40,316 nucleotides of DNA from JAITWN01 sp034002745 (GTDB taxonomy: Bacteria; Pseudomonadota; Gammaproteobacteria; SZUA-140), in the NCBI GenBank assembly GCA_034002745.1, contig JAVEZY010000023.1, forward strand, positions 1-40,316, read 5' to 3'. Within the stretch, counting starts at the first letter, position 1, and the number at the start of each line of letters is the position of its first letter. The notes beneath the pieces are model-generated. The model saw only the letters and a program-made list of their open reading frames with translations, was not told the origin of the DNA and did no database searches. This document shows positions 1-7,895 of the stretch, piece by piece. Position numbers and translations under genes: made by a program.

Positions 1-557
1 AGATGCGGAAGTCCGTTGAGATCGAAGCCGGTATTGAAGTAGGTCGTGATCCAGGACGCGCTGCACCAGCCGGTCATCACGAACAGATAGGCGTCCGCGG
101 CGGTGAAGCTGTCGCCCATGAGATAGCTGCGCTTGGCCAGCTGCTCATCGATCCACTCGAAGCGAGCGCGGAGCTTTTGCGAGGCGATCTCCGCGTACTT
201 GCCAGCCACCTGCGCATGGAACAGCGGCGAGAATCCCTTGTGCACTTCCGTGGCCAGGAAGTTCAGCCACTGCTGCAGCTGATACCGCTCCAGAGTTCCA
301 TTCGACGGCGCGACGCCCTTTTCCGGCTTCTGATCCGCCAGGTACTGCGCGATGGCCGGCCCTTCGAGCAGAACGGTTCCGTTGTCCAGCTCGAGGGCCG
401 GAACGTAACCAAACGGGTTGATCGTTCGGTAATCCGCTCCATCCTCGAGAACACGCTTCTTCAGGTCGACCCTGACCAGCTCGGCGGAGAGCTCAAGCTC
501 CCTGATGATGATGTGAGGAAACAGCGAACACGCGCCCGGAGTGTAGTAAAGCTTCAT
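1..557 (-). CDS. Glutathione S-transferase, beta class (3' end outside window)
   Basis: The reading frame opens with ATG at 557-555 and runs off the left edge, giving about 185 residues of a protein whose family is usually 200-210 long. The N-terminus MKLYYTPGACSLFPHI is the thioredoxin-like start of bacterial beta-class glutathione S-transferases, and Cys10 is in the position of the glutathione-contacting cysteine of that class. A VPALELDNGTVLLEGPAIAQYL segment (glutathione-site Ser/Glu region, here EGPAI) and the C-terminal helical domain with the GDSFTAADAYLF motif follow. The product should be a cytoplasmic enzyme or peroxidase using glutathione for detoxification. The Shine-Dalgarno sequence is weak. 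It lies downstream of the Mrr-like gene on the same strand, separated by about 214 bp, so co-transcription is not implied. Family is certain; substrate is unknown. Confidence 0.93.
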   Translation of the reverse strand, partial: MKLYYTPGACSLFPHIIIRELELSAELVRVDLKKRVLEDGADYRTINPFGYVPALELDNGTVLLEGPAIAQYLADQKPEKGVAPSNGTLERYQLQQWLNFLATEVHKGFSPLFHAQVAGKYAEIASQKLRARFEWIDEQLAKRSYLMGDSFTAADAYLFVMTGWCSASWITTYFNTGFDLNGLPH

Positions 558-771
558 TGCCTGAGATCCATCCTTAAGTTGAACACATCCATAGCTGGCC
601 GCCCGCAATGGGATGGCCAACTGACTGATTTTTTCCGGGTTTCCGGATTCAATCGGGGCGTAATGATAGCGGACGCCGGGGACAATTCAATCCCCGCCCG
701 AGATTGGAAACATGACCCTTCCCTTTGGAAGGGAACGCTCCTCGCGGCATAACACCAACCGGACTATTCGA

Positions 772-1770
772 TCACGCCGGCCAGTAGACCTTGGTGAGTG
801 GCAGAAGGTTTCTGCCTTCCATGTCCATCTGCTCGTAGTATTGAAGGATGCCGGCCACCAGCGAATCGAGATCCATGAGCGTAACCGGGATGCTTGCCCG
901 GTCCGCCTCGTATTGAGCGTCCTTGGTGAAACCTCCGGTGCTCACGTAGAGCCCCTTGTCGTCCTTGTGCCGTCCACCGAGGAAGCTGCGGATCTGCTGG
1001 CTGCCAACGGCATGCGAGCGGTGCTTCACCTCCACCATGATGCGGGGGGATTCGAAGCCGAAGCCATCCGGCGAAGCCATGATATCGACGCCGCGGTCAG
1101 GTCCCGGCTCCGCGACTCGCGTCTTGTATCCCATGGCCCTGAGCAGCGCGGCGACCAGTTGCTGCATTGAGTCCCAGTCGAGCCGGTTGACCCGGTCCTT
1201 GATGATCTCGAAGGCCTCTTCCCTGTAACGCTGGAGAAGACTGGCCTCGTCCTCCTCTTCCTCCGCCTCCAGGGCGGCGGCTGACACTTCCGCCTGTCCG
1301 CGCAGCAGCCCCTCGAGCTCCTCGGATGCTGTCGCCGACACACGAAACAGAGTCAGGGTCGAACCAAGCGTGTTCTTGGTGGCCATGGATAGGCGATCAC
1401 GCTCGACTTCTCCCTCCCAGTCCACCTCTCGAACATGGAAGAAGGGAGGAATCAGCTCGGGATCGTACCTGTAGGGTCCCTTGATGGTCCCCAGCAGGTA
1501 GATCCTGCGGCCCGGATCATAGGTGATTACGCGGTCGCCTTCCCGCAGCTCGGCCCGGAAGCGATAGAGCTGGCTGGCGGCGGACACGCGATTGCCGGCG
1601 CGGGCGCCAGGGCGGCACTTGACCACCGCGGCATGGAGCTCCGCCTTGTCCGTATACCGGCCGAGATCGCCGACGTCATCGAAACCGATGGCGACGACCC
1701 CCTTGTCCAGGAATTCGTTGACCACCCTGCCCTTGGCAGCCCGCACCATCCACATGTCTTGTGTGCTCAT
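772..1770 (-). CDS. Predicted Mrr-type restriction endonuclease with EVE/PUA-like N-terminal domain
   Basis: The 332-residue protein has two parts. Residues 5-145 (WMVRAAKG, VAIGFDDVGDL, QLYRF, VITYDPGRRIYLLGTIKG) look like an EVE/PUA-type fold, a class that binds modified bases in some restriction enzymes. An acidic, probably coiled linker follows (about 150-190). Residues 195-310 hold an Mrr_cat-type nuclease core: GYKT, then GPDRGVDI with Asp229, then IMVEVKH with Glu247 and Lys249, which form the D-ExK catalytic set, then QQI. The expected role is cutting DNA that carries modified bases (type IV restriction); the specificity cannot be read from sequence. I chose ATG 1770 because GGGGAG lies 8 nt upstream; a GTG at 1791 is possible. 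No methylase or McrB partner is adjacent. The domain reading is by eye, and the fold of the N-terminal half is inference. Confidence 0.8.
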   Translation of the reverse strand: MSTQDMWMVRAAKGRVVNEFLDKGVVAIGFDDVGDLGRYTDKAELHAAVVKCRPGARAGNRVSAASQLYRFRAELREGDRVITYDPGRRIYLLGTIKGPYRYDPELIPPFFHVREVDWEGEVERDRLSMATKNTLGSTLTLFRVSATASEELEGLLRGQAEVSAAALEAEEEEDEASLLQRYREEAFEIIKDRVNRLDWDSMQQLVAALLRAMGYKTRVAEPGPDRGVDIMASPDGFGFESPRIMVEVKHRSHAVGSQQIRSFLGGRHKDDKGLYVSTGGFTKDAQYEADRASIPVTLMDLDSLVAGILQYYEQMDMEGRNLLPLTKVYWPA

Positions 1771-1853
1771 CCCAAGATCTCCCCGACCCACTGAGGTCTT
1801 TCATCGGCAGCCTCGTGAATCGTCTCCAGCGCACAACCCGCCCCATTCTTCAT
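1767..1853 (-). CDS. Possible 28-residue ORF coupled to the Mrr-like gene
   Basis: A short frame (ATG at 1853-1851) ends with a TGA that overlaps the ATG of the Mrr-like gene in an ATGA arrangement. A GGAGG lies 11 nt before its ATG. The frame stays open further upstream to 1967, which would overlap the start of mfd on the other strand. The peptide shows no signal sequence, repeat or known motif. It may be a leader peptide or the true N-terminal neighbour of the nuclease gene, but chance is at least as likely. Confidence 0.2.
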   Translation of the reverse strand: MKNGAGCALETIHEAADERPQWVGEILG

Positions 1854-1901
1854 AATGCTGAACGCCTCCGTGCGCGACTTCGGCTGCTGGCCGCACACTT
1901 G

Positions 1902-1910
1902 TGCGATAAT
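1902..1910 (+). promoter_or_regulatory. Candidate extended -10 promoter for mfd
   Basis: TGCGATAAT reads as an extended -10 element (TG, one base, then GATAAT, five of six matches to TATAAT). No good -35 box stands 16-18 bp upstream, as is common for extended -10 promoters. Transcription would begin near 1917, which leaves too little leader for the upstream TTG (1922) and favours ATG 1946 as the mfd start. Confidence 0.4.
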
Positions 1911-1945
1911 CTCGCGCTTCGTTGATTTCCGATCCGATCGCTCCC

Positions 1946-4900
1946 ATGCCCGTACCCGCAGACGCACGAGATCTACGCAGCCCGTTCGATCCCCCCCTGC
2001 CGGCGCCCGGTGCAGCGCAACGCTGGGGCCGTCTCTATGGCAGCGGAGTCGGGCTGGTGGTGGCTGGCGCCGCCCGGCGCCATGAGGGCGCGACGATCGT
2101 GCTCACGCCGGACCAGAATTCGGCCGACCGGCTGGAGCAGAGCCTGCGCTTCTATCTGGATGGCGAGCTGCCCACGCTGATCCTGCCGGACCGCGAGACG
2201 CTGCCCTACGATGTGTTCTCGCCGCACCAGGACATCGTGTCGGAGCGCCTGGACGCGCTGCGAAGATTGCCGACCCTGCGGCGCGGTGTGGTCATCGTGC
2301 CGGTGCCGACGGCGATGGTGCGGCTGCCGCCCAAGGCCTACCTTGACGCCTACAGCCTCCATCTCAAGGCCGGCGAGCGCATGGGCATCGATGACATGCG
2401 CCGCCAGCTCGAGCACAGCGGCTACCGCCACGTCTCGCAGGTGATGGAGCACGGCGAGTACTGCGTGCGCGGCAGTCTGTTCGATCTCTTCCCCATGGGC
2501 AGCGATCGCCCCTTCCGCATCGACCTGCTCGATGACGAAATCGATACGATCCGGACCTTCGATCCGGAAACCCAGCTGTCGATCGAGCAGGTGGATTCGA
2601 TCGATCTGATGCCGGCGCGCGAATTTCCGCTCAACGAGGAAGCGATCGATCGCTTCCGCCAGGGGTTCCGCCGCGAATTCGCCGGTGATCCGCAGCGCTC
2701 GCCGCTCTATCGCGATGTCAGCGAAGGCATCGCGCCGCCCGGCATCGAATACTATCTGCCCCTGTTCTTCGAGCAGACGATGACGCTGTTCGACTATCTG
2801 CCGAAAGACAGTCTGGTGCTGACTCTCGAGGGTGCGGACAGCGCGGCGAAGCAGTTCTGGGCAGAGATCGATGAGCGCTACGAACAGGGTCGTCACGATA
2901 TCGAACGTCCGCTGCTGGCGCCCTCCGCGGTCTTCGTGGCGCCGGAGGAGATCGAACGCGGCCTCGCATGCTGCCGCCTGGCGCGCCTGCAAGCCTTCGC
3001 CACCGGCCAGGTGTCCGATGCCGAGGTCGATTTCGCGCTACAGGCTCCGCCCCGGCTGGCGGCCGCCTCGGCGTCGCGTCAACCCTTCGGCCCCTTCCGC
3101 GAGTTCATCGAACGTTTCGATGGCCGCGCCCTGCTGGTCGTCGAAACCCCGGGCCGGCGCGAGACGCTGATCGAGATGCTCCGCGACGCGACCGGCTCGG
3201 CGCCGCCCGAGATCGCGGGCTGGAGCGCCTTCGCCGCGGGCCGCGAGCGGCTGGCAATCACCGTCGGCGGGCTCGACGAGGGCATTCTGATCGACGAGCC
3301 CGCGCTCGCGGTGATCTCGGAGACACAGATCTTCGGCGAGTACGTGATGCAGCGGCGGCGCCGCGCCAAGCGCCGGGAGCGCGATGCCGACGCCATCATC
3401 CGCAACCTGACGGAGCTCGCCGTCGGCGCGCCGGTGGTGCACGAGGAACATGGCGTCGGCCGCTATCTGGGCCTGCAGACCCTCACCGCCGGCGGCATGA
3501 CCACCGAGTTCCTCAAGCTCGAATACGCGGGCGAAGACAAGCTCTACGTCCCCGTCTCCTCGCTGCACCTGATCAGCCGCTATACCGGCTCGGCGCCCGA
3601 GCAGGCACCGCTGCACCGCCTGGGCAGCGGGCAGTGGCAGCGCGCGCGGCGCAAGGCAGCGGAGCGGGCGCGCGATGTCGCGGCCGAGCTGCTCGATGTC
3701 TACGCCCGGCGCGAGGCGCGCGAGGGCCGCGCCTTCGCCGGTCCCGACGAGCAGTACGCGGCCTTCGCCGCCGGCTTTCCGTTCGAGGAAACGCCCGACC
3801 AGCTCGAGGCGATCAGCGATGTCATCGCCGATCTGTCCACCGCGCGTCCGATGGATCGCCTGGTGTGCGGCGACGTCGGTTTCGGCAAGACCGAGGTGGC
3901 GATGCGGGCGGCCTTCCTCACGGTGCAGGCCGGCGCCCAGGTCGCGGTACTGGTGCCGACCACCCTGCTCGCCCAGCAGCACTACCGCAACTTCCGCGAC
4001 CGCTTCGCCGATTTCCCGGTACGCATCGAGGTGCTGTCGCGCTTCCGCTCTGGACGCGAGCAGGAGAAGCTGATGGAGGAGCTGGCCGACGGCCGCATCG
4101 ACATCATCATCTCAACCCACAAGCTGCTGCATGGCCAGGTGTCCTTCAAGGATCTCGGCCTGGTGATCATCGACGAGGAACAGCGCTTCGGGGTCCGTCA
4201 GAAGGAGCGGCTCAAGGCGCTGCGCGCGGAAGTGGATATCCTGACGCTGACCGCGACGCCGATCCCGCGCACCCTGAACATGGCGCTCGCCGGGTTGCGT
4301 GAATTGTCGGTCATCGCCTCGCCGCCTCCGCGCCGCCTGGCGGTGAAGACTTTCGTGCGCGAATGGAACCGCACGCTGCTGCGCGAGGCGTGCCTGCGCG
4401 AGATCCATCGCGGCGGTCAGGTCTATTTCCTGCACAACGAGGTGCGCACCATCGAGAAGGTGGCGCGCGAGCTGGAGGAGATCATCCCCGAGGCGCGGAT
4501 GCGCATCGCCCACGGCCAGATGCCGGAGCGCGAACTCGAGGGCATCATGCTCGATTTCTATCACCAGCGCTTCAACATCCTGGTGTGCACCACGATCATC
4601 GAGAGCGGCATCGACATCCCCAATGCCAACACCATCATCATAAACCGCGCCGATCACCTGGGACTGGCACAGCTCTATCAGCTGCGCGGCCGCGTCGGTC
4701 GCTCGCACCATCAGGCCTATGCCTACCTCATCGCGCCGCCGCGCAACGCCATGACCGCCGATGCGGCGAAGCGCCTGGAGGCGATCGAGTCGATCGAGAC
4801 GCTGGGCACCGGCTTCACCCTGGCGACCCACGACCTCGAGATTCGCGGCGCTGGCGAGCTGCTCGGCGAGGATCAGAGCGGACAGATTCAGGAAGTCGGC

Positions 4901-5428
4901 TTCACCATGTACATGGAGCTGCTGGAGCGCGCGGTCGACGCGCTCAAGGCCGGCAAGGAGCCGCAGCTCGACCGGCCGCTCGCGCTCGACGCGGAGATCG
5001 AGCTGGGCGCGCCGGCGCTGATTCCCGAAGACTATCTGCCGGACGTCCACACGCGACTGGTGATGTACAAGCGCATCGCCAGCACCGCGGATGCCGAGGA
5101 GTTGCGTGAACTGCAGGTGGAGATGATCGACCGCTTCGGCCTGCTGCCGGAAGCGGCGAAGAACCTGTTCCGCATCGCCGAGCTCAAGCGCATCGCTCTG
5201 CCCATGGGAGTGCGGAAGATCGAACTCGGCGCAAGCGAAGGCCGCCTGGTGCTGGGTCCGGAGCCGCGCATCGACAATGCCCGCCTCATCCCCCTCATCC
5301 AGGGCAAGGGCGGCTACCGCCTGCAGGGAGCGGACCGGCTGATTTTCCCCTTGCCGAAGGATGCGGACATGGACGGGCGCGTGCGCGGCGTCATCGAACT
5401 GCTGGAGCGTCTGCGGCTGGAGGACTGA
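1946..5428 (+). CDS. mfd: Transcription-repair coupling factor Mfd
   Basis: Mfd is a DNA translocase that removes RNA polymerase stalled at DNA damage and recruits UvrA. The protein is 1160 residues from ATG 1946, close to the family norm of about 1150. Visible parts, in order, are the UvrB-like N-terminal module (VLTPDQNSADRLEQ; LPDRETLPYDVFSPH), the RNA-polymerase-interacting Tudor-like region (GAPVVHEEHGVGRYLGL), the superfamily 2 helicase motor with Walker A GDVGFGKT (642-649) and DEEQ (743-746), motif VI QLRGRVGRS, and the TRG/C-terminal region. The start is uncertain: a TTG at 1922 is in frame, but the candidate promoter and N-terminal length favour 1946. It converges with the lipoprotein gene at 5513; no intrinsic terminator with a T-run is seen between them. 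Confidence 0.98.
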   Translation: MPVPADARDLRSPFDPPLPAPGAAQRWGRLYGSGVGLVVAGAARRHEGATIVLTPDQNSADRLEQSLRFYLDGELPTLILPDRETLPYDVFSPHQDIVSERLDALRRLPTLRRGVVIVPVPTAMVRLPPKAYLDAYSLHLKAGERMGIDDMRRQLEHSGYRHVSQVMEHGEYCVRGSLFDLFPMGSDRPFRIDLLDDEIDTIRTFDPETQLSIEQVDSIDLMPAREFPLNEEAIDRFRQGFRREFAGDPQRSPLYRDVSEGIAPPGIEYYLPLFFEQTMTLFDYLPKDSLVLTLEGADSAAKQFWAEIDERYEQGRHDIERPLLAPSAVFVAPEEIERGLACCRLARLQAFATGQVSDAEVDFALQAPPRLAAASASRQPFGPFREFIERFDGRALLVVETPGRRETLIEMLRDATGSAPPEIAGWSAFAAGRERLAITVGGLDEGILIDEPALAVISETQIFGEYVMQRRRRAKRRERDADAIIRNLTELAVGAPVVHEEHGVGRYLGLQTLTAGGMTTEFLKLEYAGEDKLYVPVSSLHLISRYTGSAPEQAPLHRLGSGQWQRARRKAAERARDVAAELLDVYARREAREGRAFAGPDEQYAAFAAGFPFEETPDQLEAISDVIADLSTARPMDRLVCGDVGFGKTEVAMRAAFLTVQAGAQVAVLVPTTLLAQQHYRNFRDRFADFPVRIEVLSRFRSGREQEKLMEELADGRIDIIISTHKLLHGQVSFKDLGLVIIDEEQRFGVRQKERLKALRAEVDILTLTATPIPRTLNMALAGLRELSVIASPPPRRLAVKTFVREWNRTLLREACLREIHRGGQVYFLHNEVRTIEKVARELEEIIPEARMRIAHGQMPERELEGIMLDFYHQRFNILVCTTIIESGIDIPNANTIIINRADHLGLAQLYQLRGRVGRSHHQAYAYLIAPPRNAMTADAAKRLEAIESIETLGTGFTLATHDLEIRGAGELLGEDQSGQIQEVGFTMYMELLERAVDALKAGKEPQLDRPLALDAEIELGAPALIPEDYLPDVHTRLVMYKRIASTADAEELRELQVEMIDRFGLLPEAAKNLFRIAELKRIALPMGVRKIELGASEGRLVLGPEPRIDNARLIPLIQGKGGYRLQGADRLIFPLPKDADMDGRVRGVIELLERLRLED

Positions 5429-5480
5429 ATGCGGCCGCATCGCCAGCCGTGCATGGCGAATGCCGGATGGCGGAGGAAGA

Positions 5481-5496
5481 TGCGCGGCGACGCGCA
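5481..5496. other. Short hairpin between convergent mfd and lipoprotein gene
   Basis: TGCGCG-GCGA-CGCGCA is a perfect 6-bp stem with a GNRA-type tetraloop. A 12-bp palindrome (ATGCGGCCGCAT) also begins right after the mfd stop codon. Neither is followed by a T-tract on either strand, so I do not call them terminators. They are all I see in the 84 bp between the two stop codons. Confidence 0.35.
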
Positions 5497-5512
5497 GTCC
5501 GCATGAGCGCGC

Positions 5513-7002
5513 CTAGCGGCGACGTCCCGGACGGTCGCGCTCGTCATCCTCGTCATCCGCATCGTCATCACGCTCTTCGTCGTCTTCGTCGTCTTCGTCG
5601 TCTCCTGCGCCGTCATCGCCATCGTCCGCCGGCGGCGGCTCGGTCCCCAGCGCGATGGCGATGGCGCTGGACCCGTTGGCCGCCAGCACCGTCAGCCGCT
5701 CTCCCTCCATCGTGGCCAGGCCGCGGTAGCCCCCTCCTTCGATGCCCCCGCACGCATCCGGGCTGCTCGCCTGCAGGCTCAGCTCGACGGCATACACATT
5801 CACCCCGTCATCGGGCACGGTGAAGCTGCCGTCCCAGAGGCATCCGGCGGAATCCCCCGCGCCCGAGAGCCGGCCATCCGCTCCGACCGGCAGCACCAGC
5901 ACGTAACCGTTATCGCCGATCACGGTCCATTGGCGGGCGATGAGCGCCAGCTCCGCCCGGTCGCCGGCAGCGGCGGCCGGCGCCAGTTCGAGGGACACGT
6001 TCTGGAAGAAGGTGAACTGCAGCGACATGCGACCTTCGCTGACTTCGCCGGTGAAGGGTTCCGGCAACGGCAGCGCGCTGCCGTTGGCCGCATAACCGGA
6101 GGCGACGCCACCGAAGCTGCCGTCCTCGTTCAGTTCCCAGTCGCCATCGCGCACCCGCCTGTCGCCACCGAGCAGCATGCGGTTGCCGGCGAACAATCCG
6201 AGCATGTCGCCATCGGCGCTGCGCCAGGCGCCGGACGGGGGGACGAGCACCGGCTCTTCGGGTTCCTCGGGCTCTTCGGGTTCCTCGGGCTCTTCGGGTT
6301 CCTCGGGCTCTTCGGGNNNNNNNNNNNNNNNNNNNNNNNNNNNNNNNNNNNNNNNNNNNNNNNNNNNNNNNNNNNNNNNNNNNNNNNNNNNNNNNNNNNN
6401 NNNNNNNNNNNNNNNNCGGGTTCCTCCGGCTCTCCGGGTTCCTCCGGTGGTGGGCCCTGGGGTGGCGGCTCTTCCGCTGGTGGTTCCTGGGGCAGCGGAT
6501 CGCGCGCATCATCCGCGCGCGTGCCCGCTCTCAGCTCGTCGATGTTGCTGATGCCGTCGTCATCATCGTCCGCATAGGCATAGTCCGCGCTGTCCACCTG
6601 CAGCGCGAGCGGCGCGCCGTCGACGACGCTGACGGTGTCGCTAGTCCATTCGGCCAGCACCCAGGGCGCGCCATCGCCGCGCGGCACTTCGGAATCGACG
6701 TAGGTGAACACCAGGCGGAAGACATGCTGTCCCACCGGCGCCTCGAACTCGAGCGTCACCGCGCCGCTGGAGACATCGACATCGGGTTCGTGGTGCCGCG
6801 GCTCGACCTCGTCATCGAGGTACACCAGCACCTGCACGCCCTCGGGGCGCGGCAGATCGACGATCGCGCGCGGCAATGGAATCGCCCCGGTCTCCGTCGC
6901 CACGTCCTGCTCCCCGAGGCAGCCACTGGTGATGAGCGCAACCGCCGTGGCAAGCGCGCAGCGGACCGGGCGGAAAGGCAGCGCCATCAGCACGCCCCTC
7001 AT
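5513..7002 (-). CDS. Lipoprotein with EF-hand/TSP3-like motif, (PEE)n linker and acidic tail; interrupted by assembly gap
   Basis: The start ATG (7002-7000) overlaps the stop of the upstream gene as ATGA, so translation is probably coupled. Residues 1-28 are a lipoprotein-like signal (ALITSGC, Cys28; Thr at -3 is not ideal). Residues 45-140 look beta-rich. Residues 140-160 (YADDDDDGISNIDEL) resemble a calcium-binding thrombospondin type 3 or dockerin-like loop. A Pro/Glu-rich linker of PEE repeats contains 100 Ns (6317-6416). After the gap comes a beta-rich domain with two cysteines, then a very acidic Asp/Glu tail ending RPGRRR. As drawn, the frame changes across the Ns. Both sides encode PEE in their own frames, so one intact gene with a mis-sized gap is the likely reading. 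Function is unknown; it is probably surface or periplasmic and membrane-anchored. Confidence 0.8.
6252..6450 (-). repeat. 18-bp tandem repeat coding for Pro-Glu-Glu, collapsed at the gap
   Basis: On the left of the Ns, the 18-mer GGGCTCTTCGGGTTCCTC recurs about three and a half times up to the last known base (6316). On the right (6417 onwards) diverged copies continue (CTCTCC in place of CTCTTC). Read on the minus strand, each unit encodes two PEE triplets with alternating GAA/GAG codons. The repeat explains why assembly failed at this point. Confidence 0.9.
6317..6416. other. Assembly gap of exactly 100 N
   Basis: The run is exactly 100 Ns, the usual placeholder for a gap of unknown length. 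Known sequence on both sides is the same 18-bp repeat. Phase of the repeat on either flank predicts a true gap of 14 + 18k bases if periodicity is perfect, which also restores the reading frame (length of remainder 2 modulo 3). Confidence 0.95.
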
Positions 7003-7691
7003 GGCACCGGCGCCGTGATCGTCACCGTGCCGACACCGGCGTCCGGCGCGCCCGGCGGAGCAGCATCGCCGCCGCCTCCGCCGCCACCCGCGCCGGCGGC
7101 GACCACGGCGACGGCGACCACCCCCAGTCCGATCCATGCCCAGCGCGGCAGTCCGCTGCGCTCGCCGCCAGGGGCCGCGAACGCCGGCCGCGCGGTCTCT
7201 GCCGGCGCCTGCTGCGCAGCAGGGGCCAGCGGAATGACGGCGGCAGCAGACGGTGGCGAGGCGACCGCTTCGTCCGCGGCCAGCACCGTGGTGACATAGG
7301 GATCGAACAGGCGGCCGAGCAGCGTGTTGCCGGCGGTGTCGGTGGCGCGGATGAAATACTCGATGCGCGGTCCGCTGCCGGCGGGGAGTTCGGCGACGTA
7401 GAAATCGGCGCCACGGTCCGGCGCCATGCGCGTCTGCCGGTATTCGAGCTCGCCGGCGTTGCGGTGGAACAGCACCACTTCGTCGACGCCGCTTTCATCC
7501 ACCACGCGCGCATGAATGCGCAGCGCAGCGTCGGCGCGGAAAGTGTCCTGCGGTACGTGGGTGATGACGGGCGGACTGATGTCAGGCCCGCGCCCGGACT
7601 GCGCTTCCGGAACTCCGCCCGCTGCCTGGGCCAGCAGCGGCACGGCCATCAGGCTGGTGATGATCGCCTTCCACGTTCGCCTCGCCATCAT
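6999..7691 (-). CDS. Exported Ig-like protein with C-terminal membrane helix and poly-Gly
   Basis: The protein has 230 residues. Residues 1-24 are a signal peptide (basic MMARRTWK, hydrophobic core, cleavage near AQA-AGG). Residues 38-135 read as an Ig/fibronectin-like beta domain (PPVITHVP, ALRIHARVVDESGVDEVVLFHR, PRIEYFIRATDTAGN). A Pro/Ala-rich stalk follows, then a membrane helix at 184-201 (WAWIGLGVVAVAVVAAG), seven or more glycines, and a short tail GTVTITAPVP. The start is ATG 7691, with GGAGG 8 nt upstream. Its stop overlaps the start of the PEE-repeat lipoprotein gene, so the two products are probably made together and may act as one envelope assembly. I do not recognise the family beyond the Ig-like domain. 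Confidence 0.8.
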   Translation of the reverse strand: MMARRTWKAIITSLMAVPLLAQAAGGVPEAQSGRGPDISPPVITHVPQDTFRADAALRIHARVVDESGVDEVVLFHRNAGELEYRQTRMAPDRGADFYVAELPAGSGPRIEYFIRATDTAGNTLLGRLFDPYVTTVLAADEAVASPPSAAAVIPLAPAAQQAPAETARPAFAAPGGERSGLPRWAWIGLGVVAVAVVAAGAGGGGGGGDAAPPGAPDAGVGTVTITAPVP

Positions 7692-7853
7692 GGCTTCGCC
7701 CTCCCTGTCTATGGACCGGTGGAAACGAGCGGACAGGCACTAAGATGGGCTGATTGTTAGCACGCAGCAAACAGGCTGACAAGCGGATCCGTCAGCCTCG
7801 CCAAAGGGAGCGCACGAAACACTGGGGCCGACGCCCGGCCCGGGATTCACAGG

Positions 7854-7877
7854 AAAAAAATGCCATGACGATCAGGC
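7854..7877 (-). terminator. Possible weak intrinsic terminator after the 7896-8630 gene
   Basis: On the minus strand GCCTGA-TCG-TCA(T)GGC can pair, followed by A and seven Ts. The stem is short (six pairs with one bulge), but the T7 tract just downstream of a stop codon at 7896 supports termination between this gene and the Ig-like gene. Confidence 0.4.
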
Positions 7878-7895
7878 GCCGCGGCGTCGATCCGA

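Noticed and set aside
3..752. Plus-strand 249-codon frame at the left edge
   Set aside because: It is antisense to the glutathione S-transferase, whose minus-strand protein is recognisable from its first residues.
5428..5439. 12-bp palindrome after mfd as terminator or origin element
   Set aside because: No T-tract, no loop and no second copy; a GC-rich palindrome of this size is expected by chance in such DNA.
6252..6450. CRISPR-like array
   Set aside because: The repeats are direct, contiguous, 18 bp and coding, without spacers.
6130..7137. Frameshift or pseudogene in the PEE-repeat lipoprotein
   Set aside because: The apparent shift falls inside 100 placeholder Ns within a repeat, and repeat phase predicts the in-frame length class.
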